Source: Paenibacillus sp. FSL R5-0766
GTDB lineage: Bacteria; Bacillota; Bacilli; Paenibacillales; Paenibacillaceae
Reading direction: 5' to 3'
Length of the DNA: 64,000 nt
Assembly (NCBI RefSeq): GCF_037971845.1
Contig: NZ_CP150227.1
Coordinates: 868,001 to 932,000, forward strand
Each line of letters opens with the position of its first letter. The first letter of the stretch is position 1. The notes under the pieces were generated by a model. It worked only from the letters and a program-made list of their open reading frames with translations. It made no database searches and had not been told where the DNA came from. This document shows, in pieces, positions 59,647-64,000 of the stretch. The position numbers and the translations under genes are program-made.

Positions 59647-60642
59647 ATGTCCATTCAACCGACTGCTTTACGTTCAGTGCTTAACCCCAGGTACCTGGAG
59701 TCTGCATTGAGTAATCAATATGACATTGGAACATGGGAAGAATGTTTGTTTTGGCTTAGAGGATTGAATGATACCTACCGGGTTCGCACGTCCAGTGGCA
59801 TGTATATTCTCCGTATCTACCGTACTGAAATTACGGAGGAAGATGTTCGCTACGAATTATCGTTATTGTCTCAACTGAAGAACGTTCTAGGTTCTGCGGA
59901 ACATACCGACATTGGAGAATACATCGAGAAGAAAGATTATACGGGATATACGGTGTTGGAGGTTGCGGAAGGCAAGCGGGTTGCTGTGATGTTTCGGTAT
60001 ATTGAGGGTACGGAGAACAACCTGGAGGATGAGGAGTCTTGTTACGCCTTTGGTCAATCTGCCGCTGAATTGCATAAGGCTATGGATCAGGTGAACATGG
60101 AGCTGCCACGATATGAGCTGGATCTGAAGTTACTTATTGACGACCCCCTTGAGCGAATTATCCACTATATCGGTGAGAACAATGAAGCAGCAGCATTTCT
60201 CCATACGTTTGCGGCAACGTTAAAAGAACGCATCGTTGCCACTTCCAGACAAGACTTGGACTTTGGTCTGTGCCACGGCGATATGCATGGGAATAACAAT
60301 GTGTTTCAACAGGAACATCAGTTCATCCATTATGACTTCGAGTGGGCAGCCAAAGGCTGGCGTGCCTATGATTTAGCTCAAGTGAAAGTTCGAAAAAGAC
60401 AGTCTGATGAGCGAAAGGCAGTATTATGGGATGCGTTAATGACAGGATATCGTTCAGTCAGAAGTTTCTCTGCCGAAGATGAGCAGGCGGTTGATCTCTT
60501 TATTGTTGCTCGCCGATTCTGGGTGATGGGACTAGATGTTGCTTTTATTGAGAGTGATATGGGTGCGCTGGACTATGGTTCGGATTGGCTGGATAGTTTC
60601 GTGGAAGAGTTCCGGGATACGGGGTTATATCCTAGCAAATGA
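59647..60642 (+). CDS. Aminoglycoside phosphotransferase-fold kinase
   Basis: A 331-residue APH-like kinase: catalytic loop LCHGDMHGNNNVF near residues 213-225 (Brenner motif with D) and the metal-binding HYDFEWAAKGWRAYDLA near 235-251. It resembles homoserine or choline kinase-type and SrkA-type proteins. The substrate is unknown; a role in resistance is possible but not supported by neighbours. GAAGGAGCAACCAT before the ATG is a strong ribosome site. Confidence 0.85.
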   Translation: MSIQPTALRSVLNPRYLESALSNQYDIGTWEECLFWLRGLNDTYRVRTSSGMYILRIYRTEITEEDVRYELSLLSQLKNVLGSAEHTDIGEYIEKKDYTGYTVLEVAEGKRVAVMFRYIEGTENNLEDEESCYAFGQSAAELHKAMDQVNMELPRYELDLKLLIDDPLERIIHYIGENNEAAAFLHTFAATLKERIVATSRQDLDFGLCHGDMHGNNNVFQQEHQFIHYDFEWAAKGWRAYDLAQVKVRKRQSDERKAVLWDALMTGYRSVRSFSAEDEQAVDLFIVARRFWVMGLDVAFIESDMGALDYGSDWLDSFVEEFRDTGLYPSK

Positions 60643-60678
60643 TGAACATTATTTTAGGTGTAGGTTTGAATGTTTTAA

Positions 60679-60718
60679 GACCCTTCCGAGTCAACTTGAA
60701 CTCGGGAGGGTCTTTTTC
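60679..60718. terminator. Terminator of the APH-like gene
   Basis: GACCCTTCCGAGT pairs with ACTCGGGAGGGTC, then TTTTTC. Confidence 0.8.
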
Positions 60719-60748
60719 ATCTTATATTGAAGGTAACAGGGTCACTTA

Positions 60749-61741
60749 TTAGTTCGATGATGATGAAGAAGCGGCAGCAGCCGATGCTGTGGCAGCTGCG
60801 GCCATGGCGGCCTGCTGGGCAATAATAATGTTTGTGATGCTGGTTGAGATGGTTGTGGTCAGAACACCGTTCCGCAGATTCTCTACATGTTGAATGGCTA
60901 CCAGAGCAGACGAGAACAGGAGCAACTCCTGTTTGTCGATTGACCATGCACCAAAGCCTTTTTGAGTCCGTAACCAGTCATTTGTTTCCACGACTTCATC
61001 CACTAATGACTCTCTGTCCGAAGGCAGTAGAGAAAGTATTCCGAGAGAGGCTAACGTATACGTTTTGTCCATTCGAAGATTCCTTTTGCGAAAAGCTTCA
61101 TTTAAGGCAATCACACGAGCACCTGCATCCGGGGGATCATCTCCAAGAACCAGTACCTGTGTTAACGCCTGCACACTGTTTCTGGAAGAGAACTCCGGTT
61201 TTAATTCGCCATAAAGTTGTTCCATACGTGCCACACCAGTATCCACCTCGAGATCGGAAAGTGCTAACATGGCAGCGAAAATGTAGTCATCCTGTCCAGT
61301 GAGGAAACGATGCTCTGCTTTCATGCCGTCATAAAATGATTTGGCCCGCTCCACCGTAGGTTGAAACTGGTCAGGTGATGTCTGAGTAGCGATCTGATAG
61401 GCGGCAATAACCAGATAATCCGATGTGCGGAATTTGATCTCTTTCATCAAGTCATAGACATGCAGGGTATCTACCAATCTCGTCTCTTCATCTGTTGTAA
61501 GGGAGAGCATGGCAGCAATGCTAATGGCCGAATTACCTCTGAATGCAGAGAAGAGTTTTGTGTTTTGCTTAATCAACTCATGGCTTAGACGAATGGCTTC
61601 CCCATCCGCTGTTTTATTCTCCGCTGCATAGAGCAGGGCAGCCAGACGGTGCATCATCGCATGTTGCCATTTGAACGACTTCTTGATGATCTGGGTGTTG
61701 GAAACAAATAATTCAACTCGTTCTGCATGCTGCTGCTGCAT
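60749..61741 (-). CDS. DUF4003 protein
   Basis: A 330-residue all-helical protein of the DUF4003 family, ending in a low-complexity Ala/Ser tail (AAMAAAATASAAAASSSSSN). LYAAENKTADGEAIRLSHEL and QDDYIFAAMLALSD are typical. The function is unknown. ATG 61741 (MQQQHAERVELF) directly behind GGAGGTGTG is chosen over the ATG 18 codons earlier. Confidence 0.82.
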   Translation of the reverse strand: MQQQHAERVELFVSNTQIIKKSFKWQHAMMHRLAALLYAAENKTADGEAIRLSHELIKQNTKLFSAFRGNSAISIAAMLSLTTDEETRLVDTLHVYDLMKEIKFRTSDYLVIAAYQIATQTSPDQFQPTVERAKSFYDGMKAEHRFLTGQDDYIFAAMLALSDLEVDTGVARMEQLYGELKPEFSSRNSVQALTQVLVLGDDPPDAGARVIALNEAFRKRNLRMDKTYTLASLGILSLLPSDRESLVDEVVETNDWLRTQKGFGAWSIDKQELLLFSSALVAIQHVENLRNGVLTTTISTSITNIIIAQQAAMAAAATASAAAASSSSSN

Positions 61742-61813
61742 AGGCACACCTCCATATTCACTGTAATTCAACAATACCCTTCCAGCTTCCTTCATTCTGT
61801 CGGTGTAAACAAA

Positions 61814-62179
61814 TTAGATGATTAGGAATATCAAATGAATTAAAGCGATTATTCCCATAGGGTAGATCAATGATCTGGAGAACCCGTTTTTAAATTCATT
61901 TCGAGGATGTTTTTCGAAAAAGAAGTGTAATACGGTATGTATGATGAAAAAGATATCCAGCACCCAAAATGTAATGTTTTGATACGAGCTAAAAAGAAGA
62001 GAGAGGATGATGGTATACATTGGCAGGTGAATCCAAGTGAAATACCTATACGCTTTATCATCTTCCATATCTTTTAACACCATAAACAATTTCCACTCGG
62101 ACCGCCTGATGGCATCCATTTCGTGAAGCAGAAAGAGAGACAGGTTAAACAAAAATAAAACCAGTAAAAAGTCAGGCAT
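61814..62179 (-). CDS. Small membrane protein with HEMDAIRRSEW motif
   Basis: A 121-residue protein with about four membrane helices and the conserved LLHEMDAIRRSEWKLF motif near residues 16-31, as in DUF6713-type membrane proteins (name from recollection). ATG 62179 with AAAAGGAG is chosen over the ATG 8 codons earlier. Its function is unknown. It is divergent from the plus-strand hydrolase at 62509. Confidence 0.6.
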   Translation of the reverse strand: MPDFLLVLFLFNLSLFLLHEMDAIRRSEWKLFMVLKDMEDDKAYRYFTWIHLPMYTIILSLLFSSYQNITFWVLDIFFIIHTVLHFFFEKHPRNEFKNGFSRSLIYPMGIIALIHLIFLII

Positions 62180-62225
62180 GTAAAGTCTCCTTTTCCTATT
62201 CAATCTGCTCCTATCTTACTAAAGG

Positions 62226-62447
62226 TCATTTGATTTGGCAAAATATGAAAAAAGGTTCGCGCTGGCATTCAGCCAGTTCCGATTCAGAAAGCGTTGGGGC
62301 AACGAGATGGTGGCGAAGATCGCTAGTCTCATATTCCAAAGTCAACTTATAACGTAATTTCATACGTGCATTCCTTGAAACGATTGGAGAACCTGAGGGT
62401 GATTCAGCGTCATTCAGGGAGTGCATTTTTTTATCCGCAAAATTCAT
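62226..62447 (-). CDS. Possible small hypothetical protein
   Basis: A 73-residue reading frame with a good ribosome site (AGGAG, 8 bp before ATG) but no family resemblance I can see. It is soluble and starts MNFADKKMHSLNDAES. It could be a real orphan gene or a spurious frame. Confidence 0.35.
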   Translation of the reverse strand: MNFADKKMHSLNDAESPSGSPIVSRNARMKLRYKLTLEYETSDLRHHLVAPTLSESELAECQREPFFIFCQIK

Positions 62448-62508
62448 ACTTGAATCTCCTGTAACTGGAGGTTTTAAGATTGGAGGCAGACAAGGGGGCT
62501 TACATCTT

Positions 62509-64000
62509 ATGAGGACAGTAGAATGGATTTATCTTATTTTCAACCTGCTTATGTTCGTGGGGGGAATCGGGATTGGGAGACAGAGTCAACATTTTCGGGA
62601 AATGGTATGGAGTGGATTCGCTATATCAGGTGTGCTGCTGACCATCCATGGTGTGGTCGAAGGACTTCGTTGGCCGATGATTCCAGCGTATCTGCTCACG
62701 TTGGTTCCACTGGTTGTGTTATTTACAAAGGCAAGACGCCAGCAACAGTCAGGTGTAACCTTGCTGAACAGTAAACGTTCTGGGGTATCCACTTCCACAT
62801 CACCTGTGGCGGGGAAATTCGGACATGTTCGAATCATCGCAACGTCTCTCCTGGTGTTGGTATACGCTGTTGTAAGCATTGGCTTGCCGCTGCTGTTCCC
62901 GGTGTTTTCGTTTGCCAAGCCAGCAGGTCCTTATGGAATCGGAACGGTATCCTACGATTGGACAGACAGCAGTCGGGAGGAAATTATGACGAGAACAGCT
63001 GGTGATCAACGGGAGCTGATGGTACAGATCTGGTATCCAACGAATCCAGATGTAGAGGGCGCAGCAGCTCCTTATGTTAATAAGCCGGAGATCTACGGGA
63101 CAGCCTTCAATGAAGTGTTGAAACTGCCAAAGCTTTTATTTTCCAGTCTGAGTCAGGTCAAAACGCATGCGATACAGGAAGCTCAGTTGTCTGATGCCGA
63201 AGCCAAGTATCCGGTTGTTCTTTTCTCTCATGGTCTGCATGGCTATGAAAATCAGAATACGTTCCAGGTCGAGCAGCTGGTCAGTCAAGGTTACATTGTT
63301 GTAGGCATTAATCACACGTATAACAGTCTGGTGTCCGTATTCCCGGATGGACGTGTGGCGCAGTTTGAATCCGAAGGGAAAGAAGGCTTTGAGCAGCTGC
63401 AATTCAGTTACATGGACAAGTTGAATGAGACATGGGTGCAGGATGCACAGTTTGTACTGGATGAGGTAGAGAAGTTGGGTGCGGAAGATCCGAGCGGACG
63501 CTTTACCGGACGTATGGATCTGGACAACATCGGCATGTTTGGGCATTCATTTGGCGGAGCAACAACAGTACAGATGTTAATGGATGATCCACGTGTGAAA
63601 GCAGGCATGAATATGGACGGTGTATTGTTTGGCGAGAAACGTATCCCTGCGGAAGGTGTGGGCAAGCCGTTCCTGATGATGAGTGCAGACTCAACCGTTG
63701 CAGGTACAAGTGTGATGAGTGACAAGGAAATTGCTGCGATGGGCACGACCCGCCCAGAAGCCGAGAAATATTATGAGGAAGTGTATGAGCGCTATGAGCC
63801 GGTAACCGCAGGAGGGAACTACTGGATGGAGCTGACCAACACCAAACATCTGAGTTTCTCCGACCTCTACCTGATCTCTCCACTGCTCGAAAGGACACAG
63901 GGTGTAGATGCGCGGGGGACACAACGGTTGGTCAACGATACGACGATTGATTTCTTCAACCACTACTTGAAAGGGCAACCGCTCCATATGGACACGGAAG
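62509..64000 (+). CDS. PAF-acetylhydrolase-like alpha/beta-hydrolase with N-terminal membrane helices, 3' end cut by window
   Basis: The frame is open to the right edge, so only ~497 residues are seen. After four N-terminal membrane helices (within the first ~130 residues) comes an exported-side hydrolase: VVLFSHGLHGYENQ, a nucleophile elbow GHSFGG near residues 345-350, and a DNDT-type tail (VNDTTIDFFNHYLKG). It fits the platelet-activating-factor acetylhydrolase (isoform II)-like group. ATG 62509 is the first in-frame start; AGGGGG lies ~10 bp upstream. The natural substrate is unknown. Confidence 0.8.
   Translation, partial: MRTVEWIYLIFNLLMFVGGIGIGRQSQHFREMVWSGFAISGVLLTIHGVVEGLRWPMIPAYLLTLVPLVVLFTKARRQQQSGVTLLNSKRSGVSTSTSPVAGKFGHVRIIATSLLVLVYAVVSIGLPLLFPVFSFAKPAGPYGIGTVSYDWTDSSREEIMTRTAGDQRELMVQIWYPTNPDVEGAAAPYVNKPEIYGTAFNEVLKLPKLLFSSLSQVKTHAIQEAQLSDAEAKYPVVLFSHGLHGYENQNTFQVEQLVSQGYIVVGINHTYNSLVSVFPDGRVAQFESEGKEGFEQLQFSYMDKLNETWVQDAQFVLDEVEKLGAEDPSGRFTGRMDLDNIGMFGHSFGGATTVQMLMDDPRVKAGMNMDGVLFGEKRIPAEGVGKPFLMMSADSTVAGTSVMSDKEIAAMGTTRPEAEKYYEEVYERYEPVTAGGNYWMELTNTKHLSFSDLYLISPLLERTQGVDARGTQRLVNDTTIDFFNHYLKGQPLHMDTE

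Overview
The window reads as chromosomal DNA of a Paenibacillus-like Gram-positive bacterium (Bacillota). The grounds are strong AGGAGG-type ribosome binding sites, many Bacillus-type families (DUF3048/YerB, YerC, DgkB-RlmCD, DUF2536, DUF4317, DUF4003), and a YesM/YesN two-component pair next to LplA/LplB/YtcP-type sugar ABC genes. No rRNA, tRNA or CRISPR array was seen. The genus is an inference from gene content and order.

Region 1 (1-16 kb) is mostly housekeeping. It holds a YerB-like lipoprotein cut by the left edge, a DUF47-PiT phosphate pair, a CorA magnesium channel, an AlkC-type DNA repair protein, yerC with a CbiX/SirB chelatase, a TetR/ketopantoate-reductase-type divergon, a secreted NLP (necrosis-inducing) protein, a complete IS608-like IS200/IS605 element with tnpA, tnpB and an omega-RNA region, then dgkB and an RlmCD-type rRNA methyltransferase. 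Two intergenic clusters of DnaA-box-like 9-mers lie around corA.

Region 2 (16-36 kb) is mixed accessory and regulatory DNA: a second TetR/reductase divergon, a zinc-ribbon plus leucine-rich-repeat membrane protein, acetyltransferases, a Dus enzyme, an ankyrin protein, a MetE-like methyltransferase with LysR-type dyads, a TVP38 membrane protein beside an OmpR/HK pair, and a small carbohydrate locus (type B carboxylesterase, AraC, GH27, a tiny Cys-rich protein). It ends with an AlkD-like protein and a previously unlisted type I toxin-antitoxin module with a 26-residue hydrophobic toxin.

Region 3 (35.4-39.7 kb) is a TetR-controlled block: a lipoamide-dehydrogenase-like flavoprotein, a membrane-fusion protein and an ABC-2 permease. 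A perfect 13-bp inverted repeat and two related boxes sit in its control region, and a 170-bp inverted-repeat element lies between its genes.

Region 4 (41.5-56 kb) looks like a plant cell-wall glycan locus, probably for rhamnogalacturonan-I fragments: AraC, GH105 unsaturated uronyl hydrolase, GH112 galactosyl phosphorylase, YesM/YesN sensor pair, solute-binding lipoprotein, two permeases without their own ATPase, and GH43. Two cre-like palindromes suggest carbon catabolite control. Together with the NLP protein this points to a plant-associated lifestyle.

Region 5 (56-64 kb) has an HSL-type esterase, an ArsR-SulP pair with an ArsR-like operator, an aminoglycoside-phosphotransferase-fold kinase, DUF4003, small membrane proteins, and a PAF-acetylhydrolase-like membrane-anchored hydrolase that runs off the right edge.
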